From: Reclinomonas americana ATCC 50394
Lineage: Eukaryota; Jakobida; Jakobea; Jakobida
Assembly (NCBI GenBank): GCA_048213135.1
Contig: PS015275.1
Span: 1 to 24,440 of the forward strand
Length of the DNA stretch: 24,440 nt
Direction: 5' to 3'
Position 1 is the stretch's first letter. The number at the start of each line of letters is the position of its first letter. Below are positions 12,501 to 19,762 of the stretch, in pieces. The position numbers and the translations under genes are program-made. Below the pieces are notes generated by a model. That model was not told the DNA's origin and did no database searches. It saw nothing but the letters and a program-made list of their open reading frames with translations.

Positions 12501-15500
12501 GAGGCGGATTTGGCGGCCGAGATCTCGCGCAGCACGGCGTTGCGGGGGGAGGCGACGGCCGCGCGCACCGCCTGCGATGAGCAGGTGCGGAGTATGGGTG
12601 GCGAGTTGAGTGCGTCGAGGAGGCAGGTGGTGTCGCTGGAGGCGCAGGTGGCGCAGTGGAAGGAGACGGCGGAGGAGAGGCAGGGGAGGGTGGAGGCGGT
12701 GATGGCGGAGGTGGTGGAGGCGAGGAGGGTGGTGGGGGGGAAGGAGCAGGAGGTTTNNNNNNNNNNNNNNNNNNNNNNNNNNNNNNNNNNNNNNNNNNNN
12801 NNNNNNNNNNNNNNNNNNNNNNNNNNNNNNNNNNNNNNNNNNNNNNNNNNNNNNNNNNNNNNNNNNNNNNNNNNNNNNNNNNNNNNNNGAGGGGAAGGGG
12901 AAGGGGAAGAGAAGGGAAGAGAAGGGGAAGGGGAGAAGAGGGAGAAGGGAGGGTGTGTGCGAGGGAGTGTGCGTACGTCTGCGTGTGTGCGTGTGCGTGT
13001 ATTTGTGTGCGTGTGGGTTTGTGCTGTGATATGACTTCTCTGTGCTGCCTTCTGTGGACGTGAGTCAGTTAGACGGCGATGGAAAACTTACCACTATCTC
13101 TCTCTCTCTTCAGCTCCGCACCGCCCTCCTCAAAGCCGACTCGCTGGAGGCCGATGTCGCCGAGCTACGGCAGCGCCTCGCCTCTGTGCAGTCCGACAAC
13201 AAGGAATTGCGCTCCACTGGTGAGCGCGACGTGAGTGCGGCGAATGAGCGCATTGCGCGACTCGAAGCGTCGCTGTCGGGCGTGACACGCGAGCGCGACG
13301 AGACGCGTGCGCGCATCTCGACGGTGGAGAGCGAGAAGGCCGATGTGGCGGCGCAGTTTGAGCAGGAGCGTCGGCGGCACGGCGAGACTCGCGATCGCCT
13401 CTCGGCAGCCGAGGAGTGGGGCGCGCAGCGACAGCTGCGAGTGGAGACGCTGGAGGCACTGGTGCGCACGTTGGAGGTCACGGCCATGCAGGATGGAGAG
13501 CGCGTAAAGGCACTGTCGGCGGAGCGTGAGCGTGTGGGCGCGGAGACCAAGGCGGCACGCGAGGCGCTGGAGGAGGCCAAGCAGCAGGTGGAGACGCTGA
13601 ATGTGCAGTTGCAGACGGTGCGCGCGCAAAAGGCGGATGCGGAGAAGAGGGCCGAGGTGGCGAAGAGGGTGCCAGGTGAGGGAAAGGGGAAGGGGGTGAA
13701 AGGGAGGAAGAGTGTGTTGTCTTTATCAGTCCCTTCTCCTTCACGTCACTCACTCTGTCCCACGTTCACAGAACTGGAGCAGCAGGTCGGCCGTCTCAAG
13801 CGCTCGGCCGCCTCTGCCGAGGAAGCGGCGGCGGCAGCATCGGAGGAGATCGCCGCGCTGCGGGAGGAAGTCGAGGTGCTTCGCCCGCTGCTCTCCGAGG
13901 TGGAGACGCTGAATTCGGTGCTGGTGGCGCTGGAGCGTGAGCACATGGAGTTGGTGGAGTTGCGCGAGGAGGAGCGGCGGTCGGGCCCGGCACGTGTACA
14001 GATTTTATTGCCCGAGGACCGTCGTGCCGCCGAGACGCGAGTGACGGAGCTCGAGCAGGCGCTGGCGCGTCGCGATCAGGTGTTTAGCGATTTCGTGGAG
14101 GAGTTCCGCAAGGTGGCGGGGATCTACAATCAGCGAGGTGAGAAATAGGGGAAAGGGAGGGGAAAGGGGAAAGGGTACAGGGGAAAGGGTGCGAGGGACT
14201 CTAATCTACGCGTGATGTGCACTTCTTGCATAATACCACAAAATTGTGGATTACTTTGTTTCTCCTTTCTTCTCTTCTCTTGTCTCTCTTCTTCCCGTGG
14301 TTTCCTGTGTTATTCTGTTCGGCTCTCTTTTCCCCCTGCTCTTCTGTCTTCTCTTCTGTTCCCTCTGTTTTTTTCTGTTTGCAGTTTCTCTTTCTCTTTC
14401 CTCTAGCACACATGCACTCACTCGCTCTTTCCGTTGGCGCACTCTTTTTCTATTCCCCTCACCCATATATGCATAAAGAGAGTCTCTCTCTCTCTCTCTC
14501 TACGTAATGCACACTCACTCTTTCGACTTTCATCTCGAAATCTGCTGCTCTTATTTCGTTTTCTGTTTGACCTCTATGCGCGAAGCAGTTGATCTAGTGA
14601 TCTACTGCTCTTGTTTCGTTTACGCCGTTCAGCTGTTGAGCAGCCTCTCTGCCACCCTGTTCATCTCACACTGCGCTGCTGAATACCTCTCTCTCTCTCC
14701 TTCTCGTTCTTCTTTTTCTTGTCGATATCTCCTCGATCCTTCAGGTTTCCTTTCAATTCCTGTCATACTGCGATGTTTGCATGTTGTTTGATACCAGCTG
14801 TCTATCGCTCTTTCTCGCAATCCTCAACCCATGACCTCTACCCTCCATTCTGTACCTCAACCCTCACCCCTCGTCCTTCAACCCTCAACCCTCGTTTCTC
14901 AACCCTGATCCCTCATCTTTAAACCCTCAACCTTCGTCTTTCAACCCTCAACCCTCATCTTTAGACCCTCAACCTTCGTTCTTCAACCCTCAACCTTCGT
15001 TCTTCAACCCTCAGCCTTCGTCTTTCAAACCGCAACCCTCGTTCTTCAAACCGCAACCCTCGTTCTTCAACCCTCAACCCTCGTTCAACCCTGATCCCTC
15101 ATCTTTCAACTCTCAACCCTTATCCTTCAACCTTGAACTCTCTTCCTTCAACCCTTGTCTTTCAACTCTCAACCCTCGTGCTTCAACCCTCAACCCTCAT
15201 CTTTAAACCCTCAACCTTCGTTCTTCAACCCTCAAGCCTCGCCCTTCAACCCTCATCCCTCGCGCTTCAACCCTTCATCCTCACTCATCCCTTTCCCTCT
15301 CGCCCACCGCAGTGAACACCAACCCTCCACTCCCGCTGCGCGACCGCGCGGCAATGCTGGAAGAGCAGGGCAACGTCTTCAAGGCCGTCTTTGTCAAGCT
15401 GGCCAAGGCGGTGGAGAGTGCGCGCGACGCCGAGGCGCAACACGGCAGCTTCTTGAAGGCTCCGCCAGCAGCAGGGGCTGGTGGTGGCAAGAACGGCCTG

Positions 15501-15911
15501 CCTCCTGGCCGGCGGTCCATGTCACCCGTCACGTCGCAGTCGAGTCGTTCCAGCTCACCCGCTCCACCACCATCGGCATTCTTGTCGTCGCCGGCCGTGC
15601 TGGCGGCCTCTTTGCAAGCAGCAGCGGCGTCGGCAGCAGCACCGGGTTCGGCCGGCAGCAGTTTGCAGCAGCGCGTCAAGGCGTATGTGGTCGGTTCGGG
15701 TGGCATTGGTGGTGCCGGCGGTGCGATTGGGCCGGGTGTGTTGCGCTCGGCGTTGGATTCGCTGGGCGGCAGTGGTCGTTCGGAGACTGGTTTGTCGTTG
15801 GCGGCGTTGCAGCAGGCCATGGAGGCGGAACAGGATGATGGGCGGCAATTGTACGAGGAGGAGGGTGGGGAGGGAGAGCATGATGATGATGGTGGAGCGC
15901 ATGAGGAGTAA
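1209..15911 (+). CDS. Kinesin-like protein with degenerate motor head and very long coiled-coil tail (5'-partial, 23 exons)
   Basis: Proposed exons: 1209-1481, 1548-1845, 2495-2639, 2941-3177, 3247-3432, 5391-5459, 5569-5721, 5781-5879, 5953-6006, 6064-6252, 6317-6454, 6543-6762, 6830-6885, 6951-7068, 7125-8802, 8857-9008, 9075-9388, 10224-10278, 10941-11054, 11131-12752, 13114-13675, 13772-14137, 15313-15911. After the first two bases they sum to exactly 2,565 codons including the TAA stop, with no in-frame stop. Kinesin identity rests on YRDSKLTSIL, GGNCRT and LNTLRYAERAQRIVN, all conserved family signatures. About 380 residues of head are followed by a linker, a long heptad-rich rod and a low-complexity tail, the general plan of N-terminal-motor kinesins. 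The ATP-binding motifs are degenerate, so it is probably not a working motor; a microtubule- or scaffold-associated role is inferred. The N-terminus is missing. Less certain borders are 1845 (or 1887), 7068/7125 (or 7075/7180), 9008 (or no intron) and 12752, which abuts a gap. Confidence 0.9.
1846..2494 (+). other. Intron 2 of the kinesin-like gene
   Basis: It begins with a GA-rich stretch (about 1858-1890) and becomes a long pyrimidine tract of TTC/CTT triplets from about 1985 to 2280. It ends at TTCTCCATTCGCAG (2481-2494). The donor is either GTTGCG at 1846 or GTGCTG at 1888; both are phase 2. The first gives a loop length closer to normal kinesins and places the GA-rich stretch inside the intron, so I prefer it. 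Confidence 0.6.
3433..5390 (+). repeat. Large intron with (CTCTTCCC)n satellite and a 985-base assembly gap
   Basis: The donor is GTGAGT at 3433 and the acceptor TGTCAG at 5385-5390, both phase 0. The part 3433-3950 is unremarkable and CT-rich. From about 3955 to 4219 and 5205 to 5335 the sequence is an imperfect tandem array of CTCTTCCC and CTCTTCCT. Positions 4220-5204 are N, so the true array length is unknown. Nothing gene-like is visible. Confidence 0.85.
5391..7068 (+). other. Linker and first coiled-coil exons (exons 6-14) of the kinesin-like gene
   Basis: Exon 5391-5459 encodes a 23-residue linker rich in Ala, Ser, Asn and Pro. The next exon reads WYEGRIAELTQENEALRN and starts the heptad-rich region. 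Exons of 54-220 bp follow, separated by introns of 56-109 bp; most are phase 0, so many encode whole numbers of codons. Coiled-coil character is clear in RRKSKSLQEQLAAQQK and LAEERARRATLDATQQ. Exon 6543-6762 contains a Ser/Pro-rich break (about 6650-6715) in the rod. Its donor at 6763 is phase 1, and exon 6830-6885 restores the frame. Confidence 0.8.
7125..8802 (+). other. Long coiled-coil exon 15
   Basis: This 1,678-bp exon encodes about 559 residues that are nearly all heptad-rich, with many Glu, Lys, Gln, Ala and Leu. The first 18 residues (Ser/Pro-rich) depend on the acceptor at 7124; an alternative acceptor at 7179 used with a donor at 7076 removes 16 codons and also keeps the frame. The exon ends at an intron of only 54 bp (8803-8856), which contains a clear CTAAC branch-point-like sequence at about 8832-8837 and whose splicing restores a Gln codon. 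Confidence 0.82.
7361..8330 (+). repeat. Seven tandem coding repeats with a 42-residue (126-bp) core
   Basis: Copies begin at about 7361, 7529, 7706, 7832, 7958, 8084 and 8231. Each starts with AELSEALRKSTEQLQQ (one copy has G for R) and continues with KEVEQQKKELADALASRDK or a close variant. Distances to the next copy are 56, 59, 42, 42, 42 and 49 residues, so all but one are multiples of seven. The three central copies are the most alike, which suggests recent duplication. The array lies inside exon 15 and stays in frame. The long minus-strand open frames over it are its antisense image. Confidence 0.93.
8857..9388 (+). other. Coiled-coil exons 16-17 with an uncertain intron
   Basis: The frame is open throughout, but 9026-9074 would add a non-coiled-coil segment rich in Phe, Ser and Arg and has intron-like composition ending CTTCGTCAG. 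Splicing 9009-9074 (donor GTTTGC, 66 bp) joins SREEN to ESLKRDLSAVLERA in phase 1 and restores a continuous heptad pattern. A donor at 9026 with the same acceptor would shift the frame. Retention of the segment cannot be excluded. The second exon ends at ATLSE before GTTGGT at 9389. Confidence 0.6.
9389..10223 (+). other. Intron 17 of the kinesin-like gene
   Basis: This 835-bp intron opens with G-rich AGGGG and GGGGAA tracts (about 9396-9515), followed by (GA)n at about 9520-9552 and 9593-9610. Next comes about 350 bp of ordinary sequence in which I see no coding signal, then pyrimidine-rich DNA up to the acceptor TTTCTTGCAG (10214-10223). Confidence 0.75.
10224..11054 (+). other. Exons 18 and 19 of the kinesin-like gene, with a 662-bp intron
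   Basis: Exon 10224-10278 encodes RPTIRPARSDSSQRKAQE and ends in phase 1. Exon 10941-11054 continues with SLSTLRAMCDDMNTSLAE and further helical sequence. The junction forms an Asp codon. The intron 10279-10940 is purine-rich for its first 550 bp and pyrimidine-rich for its last 80 bp; it shows no other feature. The donor at 11055 (GTTGCG) is chosen because the following acceptor at 11130 needs phase 1. Confidence 0.7.
11131..12752 (+). other. Long coiled-coil exon 20 with an internal 57-base gap
   Basis: About 540 residues of heptad-rich sequence without internal duplication, starting AVEDAHRRLLADVSTKE. Positions 12376-12432 are 57 N, exactly 19 codons, and the frame is the same on both sides, so this gap seems correctly sized. 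The exon appears to end at GGKEQE before GTTT at 12753, just ahead of a second run of N. The next exon enters in phase 0, which agrees. GC content is high and favours C/G third positions. Confidence 0.82.
12753..13113 (+). other. Intron 20 with a 132-base assembly gap
   Basis: The donor GTTT is followed by N at 12757-12888. Then come GGGGAA repeats to about 12950, a GT-rich stretch at 12955-13025, and a CT tract ending CTTCAG at 13108-13113. No gene is seen. Confidence 0.65.
13114..14137 (+). other. Coiled-coil exons 21-22 of the kinesin-like gene
   Basis: Exon 13114-13675 starts LRTALLKADSLEADVAEL, and exon 13772-14137 starts ELEQQVGRLKRSAASAEE. Both are heptad-rich, and the 96-bp intron between them is phase 1. 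Near the end, a short non-helical segment (GPARVQILLPED) breaks the rod before a last helix that ends FVEEFRKVAGIYNQR. The intron at 13676 begins GTGAGGGAAAGGGG and shows the purine-first pattern clearly. Confidence 0.85.
14138..15312 (+). other. Intron 22 of the kinesin-like gene
   Basis: The donor GTGAGA (14138) is followed by GGGGAAA repeats to about 14190, then CT-rich sequence. A roughly 23-bp motif (CTGCTCTTATTTCG and CTGCTCTTGTTTCG variants) occurs twice, near 14542 and 14602. The last 470 bp are a minisatellite. The acceptor is CCCACCGCAG at 15303-15312, phase 1. Confidence 0.8.
14815..15290 (+). repeat. Intronic 21-bp minisatellite of AACCCTC type
   Basis: The unit is about 21 bp, approximately TTCAACCCTCAACCYTCGTT, repeated imperfectly some 20 times with variants such as AAACCGCAACC. 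Because 21 is a multiple of three, the array stays open in several frames, which creates Pro/Ser/Leu-rich pseudo-ORFs. It lies within the last intron of the kinesin-like gene, just before its final exon. Confidence 0.88.
15313..15911 (+). other. C-terminal exon 23 of the kinesin-like gene
   Basis: The phase 1 junction makes a Val codon, followed by NTNPPLPLRDRAAMLEEQ. A short helix (NVFKAVFVKLAKAVESA) is followed by a long low-complexity tail: Pro/Ser-rich around 15520-15590, Ala-rich around 15595-15650 and Gly-rich around 15690-15780. The end is acidic, with a run of Asp and Glu up to GGAHEE and the TAA stop at 15909-15911. A regulatory or cargo-binding tail is possible, but the sequence does not show a known domain. 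Confidence 0.85.
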
Positions 15912-16517
15912 AGGTGGTGCGGGTGTATGTCTACTTGAAGCTGAAGGAGTGGGGAAGGGGGAAGGGGTGAGGAGGGAAGGGGGGACGGGGGCATTAGGAG
16001 GTTGCTTTGTCCATACACAACTTGAAGTGCAAGACGCAGATGGGGGTGCAACGCGACTACGCTGGCGGTCAAACGAGAGGCAGAATTGAGAAAGTAGCAC
16101 TGCCCTGTTTTGTTCTTTGCCCTCCAACAGTGCTGCAGAGCGGGTCGTTTACAAGAGTTTATGCGGATGTATGTCTTCGGTGGGAAGAGAGTTGCTGTTC
16201 GAATTGTTCTTTGCCTCCCTGAATATCCACGGCGACGTGGTTGTGCATGTGCTGTGGTGCCCACTCTAAATTTGAGTTGCTTTCGGTGGAGAGGAGGTCG
16301 TAAGGTCGCCGGCGTGGCTTAATGACTTGGAGTGGAGATCGTGTCGCATGCTTTGCCCACTCACTTTCAGGAGTGCTGGCGTGCCCGCTAAGAAACGAGG
16401 CAGTGCGGTCTGCTGTGTCCACTCACTCAGAAAGAGTTAGAAGCGACGTGACTGTCTGAGGAGGCTGTGCTGTACATTTCATCCCCTCACACCTCTTTCT
16501 CTTTCTCCATCACCCCA
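15912..16517. other. Convergent intergenic spacer
   Basis: These 606 bp separate the stop codons of two genes that face each other. The first 90 bp are purine-rich. I see no AATAAA in a convincing place, no hairpin and no coding exon; short open frames here do not resemble proteins. It should contain both 3' untranslated regions. Confidence 0.7.
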
Positions 16518-17747
16518 TCACGACGACGGTGGGGTGCGCTCCGACGGCAGGCAATCGCCACGCAGCGGACAGTACACAGACACGTTGTGCGTCTCCAGCG
16601 GCGAGTCTGCCGTGCGCTGGAACTGCACGGTGAGGTAGTAGTTCATGCCGGCCACCACCTGTCGCAAGGCGATGAGGGTGATTACAAGGCAAAGAGGGAT
16701 GATTTGTAAGACAATGGCACACACCTGTCGCTGGCCGTTGAGCACCACAGGCTGCACGCTGCTGGCGTCAAAGTTAAGCGTGGCGGCCAAGTTGGCGAGG
16801 CCGGCGCGAGCGGCGCGCATCACGCGAGAGGAGGAGAGGTCGTCGGCGGGGATGGGTGACCAGCCGCCTGCAGAAGGAAGAAGGGTGAGGGAAGGGTGAG
16901 GGAAGGGGAATGGGGAAGGGAAAGGGAGAAAGAAGAGGAGCGATGAAAGTGTTGGAGAGATGAGGACTTCAGAGAAGACAATGATAGCGAGGAGGCGTGC
17001 GAAAAACGGAGAACTGGTCAGGTGAATGAACGTGGAGGATCAAGAAACACCACAAAGACTGCGCCAAGCTGATCAATCGTAGGAGGGAAGGCAGTGAAGG
17101 CAGCAGTGACGTGGTGACAAGGTACGACACGGTGACAAGATGATTCAACGAAGGAGGAGGAGAGAAGGCGACCAACAGACCAAGGAAGCAGGAGGAGGGA
17201 CGGCAACAAGGGAGAGAGCGAAGTAGGCAAGGCAACAGTGACGTGGTGACAAGGTGCGGTGACAGGAAGATCCAACGAAGCAGGATGAGGGAAGGCGACG
17301 AACAGCAGAGAATGCAACGAGGGAGAGCGCGAAGTAGGCAAGGGAGCAGTGACGAGGTGACAAGGTGCGGTGACAGGAGGATCCAACGAAGCAGGAGGGC
17401 AGAAAGCGACGAACAGACCAAGGAAGAAAGAGAGGGAAGATAACGATGCAGAATGCAAGGTGACAAGCACAAGTGAGAAAGGCCGCTAAGACAGTAAACA
17501 AGGCAGGTGATTGTGAGAGAAGGGTGCAATTGCGGAGAGGAGGAAGGCAAGCATCTCGAGCAGACAACTCATGCGAATTCTTTCCTCCAAGACGACTTCC
17601 CATTCACAAGTTATGCGCATCTTCCAGCTCAAGGTCGCCTCTCTCTCTCTCTCACACACACATACAGTGACAGACACGACCAGCTCTACACAAAAACACA
17701 AGAGAGACGAGTGAAACACGCACAAGTCACAGGAAATGAAGATAAAT

Positions 17748-17782
<35 letters not shown>

Positions 17783-17812
17783 GAGACAGAAGCCAAGAGG
17801 TGTGAGAGAGAG

Positions 17813-17881
<69 letters not shown>

Positions 17882-18450
17882 TTACAGTCAGCGAAGAGAT
17901 GAGGAAAGAAGAGGGAGCAAAGATGCGCACCTCACTCCCTCCCTCTCATGCTGTCTCTCTCTCTCTCTGTGTATATGTGTGTGCGCGCGTGTGTGCGTGC
18001 GTGTGAGAGAGTGAGAGTGAGAGAGATGAACGAGCGCGCGAAACGCACAATCAACAGTCACATTCAACGTTCTCCCTCATTGCGCGCGAACAAGAGCGCG
18101 TCGACGAGAGAAGACGAGCACAGAGACACACAGCTAGAGAGAGCAAGAGAGAGAGAGAGAAAAGAGAGAAAGAAAGAGTAAAAAAAGCAGACATTCTCTC
18201 TCCCTTCTCTTCTCTCACCTGGCATTCGACTTCTGCTCTCCACCATCTCCTCTGCATGCTCCACCACTCGCTGCAGCAGAACATCGCCCTCCAGTTCCTC
18301 ATGTTCCTGTGCCACCACCATGGCCAGCACATCTTCCTCTTGTTGCACTTGTTGCATGTGATCGTGATGATGGCACGCAGAGACTGCCACCGCGCAAAGC
18401 AGCAGCAGAAGAAGCGTGTAAGTGGCGAGGAGAAGCGAGGAGAAGCGCAT
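16518..18450 (-). CDS. Secreted cystatin (cysteine-protease inhibitor), three exons
   Basis: Exons on the minus strand: 18450-18219, 16867-16725 and 16658-16518, giving 171 residues plus a TGA stop. Junctions are phase 1 (making a Gly codon) and phase 0. Residues 1-25 form a signal peptide (a hydrophobic Leu run ending VAVSA), followed by CHHHDHMQQ and an acidic helix. The inhibitor domain starts at GGWSPIP, the Gly-Gly and following Trp typical of cystatins and especially plant ones. The second junction creates QVVAGMNYYLTVQF, the QxVxG loop that enters the papain active site. The usual Pro-Trp of the second loop appears as Pro-Leu within VYCPLRGDC; the Cys pair may form a disulfide. The protein should act outside the cell or in the endomembrane system on papain-like proteases. 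Introns are 1,351 and 66 bp. Two further copies of the first exon lie upstream. Confidence 0.85.
17104..17465. repeat. Three degenerate tandem units of about 111-132 bp
   Basis: Units begin with CAGTGACG at about 17104, 17236 and 17347. Shared segments include GGTGACAAGGT, GATCCAACGAAGCAGGA, GCGACGAACAGACCAAGGA and GCGAAGTAGGCAAGG. The second and third are most alike. The array lies inside the cystatin intron; the Leu/Ser-rich minus-strand open frame over it repeats in step and is not a gene. Confidence 0.85.
17750..17880. repeat. (GA)n followed by (TG)n microsatellite
   Basis: A GA tract at about 17752-17778 is followed by an almost pure TG run of about 31 repeats at 17817-17878. It is inside the cystatin intron, where it reads as (CA)n on the gene's strand. 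Confidence 0.95.
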
Positions 18451-18898
18451 GTTCTCTCGTGTGATATCTCAAATGTGATGGGCGAGCAACGCGACAGTGA
18501 TTTGTCTGTGATTGGACCAGCCGCGATACAAAGAGCAAAGTGGCTGCATGAGATTCGCCGCTGGTGCCTACGTGGGAGTAGAAGCATCTCTGGCAGCAGA
18601 AGACACCTTCTTTGACTCGATTTCGAACATGATACATGTACAAAACTGCAGCTGTATCCTGTTTCTCTCCCTCCCTCCCCTTCTCGCTCTCCACCATCTC
18701 CTCTGCATGCTCCACCACACGCTGCAACAGCACATCGCCCTCCAGTTCCTCATGTTCCTGTGCCACCACCATGGCCAGCACATCGTCCTCTTGCGCTTGC
18801 TGCATGTGATCGTGATGATGACACGCAGAGACTGCCACCGCGCAAAGCAGCAGAAGAAGAAGCGTGCAAGTGGTGAGGAGAAGCGAGGGGGAGCGCAT
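18299..18898 (-). pseudogene. Middle copy of the cystatin first exon, lacking the exon end and donor
   Basis: The first 70 or so codons (18898-18686) match the functional exon: signal peptide with a Leu run ending VAVSA, then CHHHDHMQQ and HEELEGDVLLQRVVEHAEE. After the repeat border the frame continues open into non-coding repeat sequence down to 18299, for 199 residues, without any recognisable cystatin domain. I see no good donor of the right phase. It keeps a CCAAT box. It could be a non-functional relic, an alternative promoter, or the source of a short secreted peptide. Confidence 0.6.
18511..18515 (-). promoter_or_regulatory. CCAAT box of the proximal cystatin unit
   Basis: GGTCCAATCACAG on the minus strand lies about 61-65 bases before the start codon at 18450. 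It is identical in position in the middle unit. Core-promoter function is inferred from motif and distance only. Confidence 0.4.
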
Positions 18899-19343
18899 GC
18901 TCTCTCGTATGATATCTCAAATGTGATGTGCGAGCAACATGACAGTGATTTGTCTGCGATTGGACCAGCCGCGATAAAAAGAGCAACGTGGCTGCATGAT
19001 GCTCACCGCTGGTGCCTTCGTGAGAGAGAAGCATCTCTGACAGCAGAAGACACCTTCTTTGACTCGATTTCGAACATGATACAAGTACAAAACTGTATCC
19101 TGTTTCTCTCCCTCCCTCCCCTTCGCTCTCCACCGTCTCCTCTGCATGCTCCACCACACGCTGCAACAACACATCGCCCTCCAGTTCCTCATGTTCCTGT
19201 GCCACCACCATGGCCAGCACATCCTCTTCTTGCTCTTGCGCTTGTTGCATGTGATCGTGATGATGGCATGCAGAGACTGCCACCGCGCAAAGCAGCAGCA
19301 GAAGAAGCGTGTAAGTGGTGAGGAGAAGCGAGGGGGAGCGCAT
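18750..19343 (-). pseudogene. Distal copy of the cystatin first exon, possibly spliceable
   Basis: The frame opens at 19343 with the same signal peptide and CHHHDHMQQ segment and stays open for 197 residues. Unlike the middle copy it contains a good donor-like GTGAGC at 19006 after the codons HEGTS. Splicing there would be phase 1 (337 nt of exon), the phase needed by the cystatin exon at 16867, and would give TSGGWSPIP. The CCAAT box of the other units is lost (ATTGT in place of ATTGG). Whether it is a relic or an alternative first exon cannot be decided from sequence. Confidence 0.5.
18959..18963 (-). promoter_or_regulatory. CCAAT box of the middle cystatin unit
   Basis: The same GGTCCAATCGCAG context as in the proximal unit, 61-65 bases before the start codon at 18898. 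Confidence 0.35.
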
Positions 19344-19414
19344 GTTCTCTCGTATGATTTCTCAAATGTGATGTGCGAGCAACCAGTTAGATTGTCTGCG
19401 ATTGTGCTTGTTTG
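19344..19414. promoter_or_regulatory. Compact divergent intergenic region
   Basis: Only 71 bp separate the minus-strand start codon of the distal cystatin copy (19343) from the plus-strand start of the rhomboid gene (19415). The first 60 bp belong to the tandem repeat, whose similarity stops near 19404. Any proximal promoter elements of the rhomboid gene must therefore lie in repeat DNA shared with the cystatin units, or be replaced by signals inside the gene. Confidence 0.5.
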
Positions 19415-19731
19415 ATGAGGAGAGGAAGAGCTGCCGAGGTTGATGAGTTTCAGGTGGAGGATGTGATGGATATGCCGCTGAGTCCAGAGGTGAGAGAGAG
19501 AAAGTGAGGGAAGAGGGAAAGAGGGACGGAGAGAGAGCGGGAAAGCGAGATTGAGTGAGTGAGTGAGTGAGTGAGTGCGAGAGGGAGAGTGCGTATGTGT
19601 GAGAGAGAGAGAGAGAGAGTGAGAGAGTGAGAGAAGAGAAAGGAGAAGAGTCATCATGTGATCGTGTCCGCTTTCTCTGTTTCTCTCTGAGTGTGAGGTA
19701 TGTGTGTGAGAGAGTGAGAGTGAGAGAGAGA

Positions 19732-19762
<31 letters not shown>

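Larger units (their letters stand above)
16868..18218 (-). other. First intron of the cystatin gene
   Basis: On the minus strand it begins GTGAGAGAAGAGAAGG and ends CTTCTTCCTTCTGCAG, again purine-rich first and pyrimidine-rich last. It contains a three-unit tandem repeat, a GA tract and a long TG/CA tract, listed separately. The remaining parts show no coding exon. Confidence 0.75.
18235..19404. repeat. Three tandem units (about 440-450 bp) carrying cystatin promoter and first exon
   Basis: Units start near 18235, 18686 and 19125; start codons on the minus strand are at 18450, 18898 and 19343 (spacing 448 and 445). The first two units are complete and the third ends near 19404. Identity is high along the whole unit, including non-coding parts, with small indels and substitutions. 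The lower border falls inside the first exon, after its GTGGAGAGC, so only the unit nearest the cystatin body keeps the original exon end and splice donor. Confidence 0.93.

Noticed and set aside
14815-15290. Interstitial telomere repeat
   Set aside because: The AACCCT core is suggestive, but the repeat period is 21 bp with TTCGTT-like spacers, so it is a minisatellite.
15155-15838. 227-residue plus-strand open frame
   Set aside because: It starts in the minisatellite and overlaps the last kinesin exon in another frame; the frame that continues the coiled coil and ends at 15911 is supported by the phase 1 splice.
17817-17878. Cys/Val repeat protein from the TG tract
   Set aside because: Pure (TG)n gives alternating Cys and Val in any genome; there is no flanking coding signal.
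18512-19321. 269-residue plus-strand open frame across the tandem units
   Set aside because: It is antisense to the duplicated signal-peptide exons, and its internal repetition only reflects the 445-bp unit.
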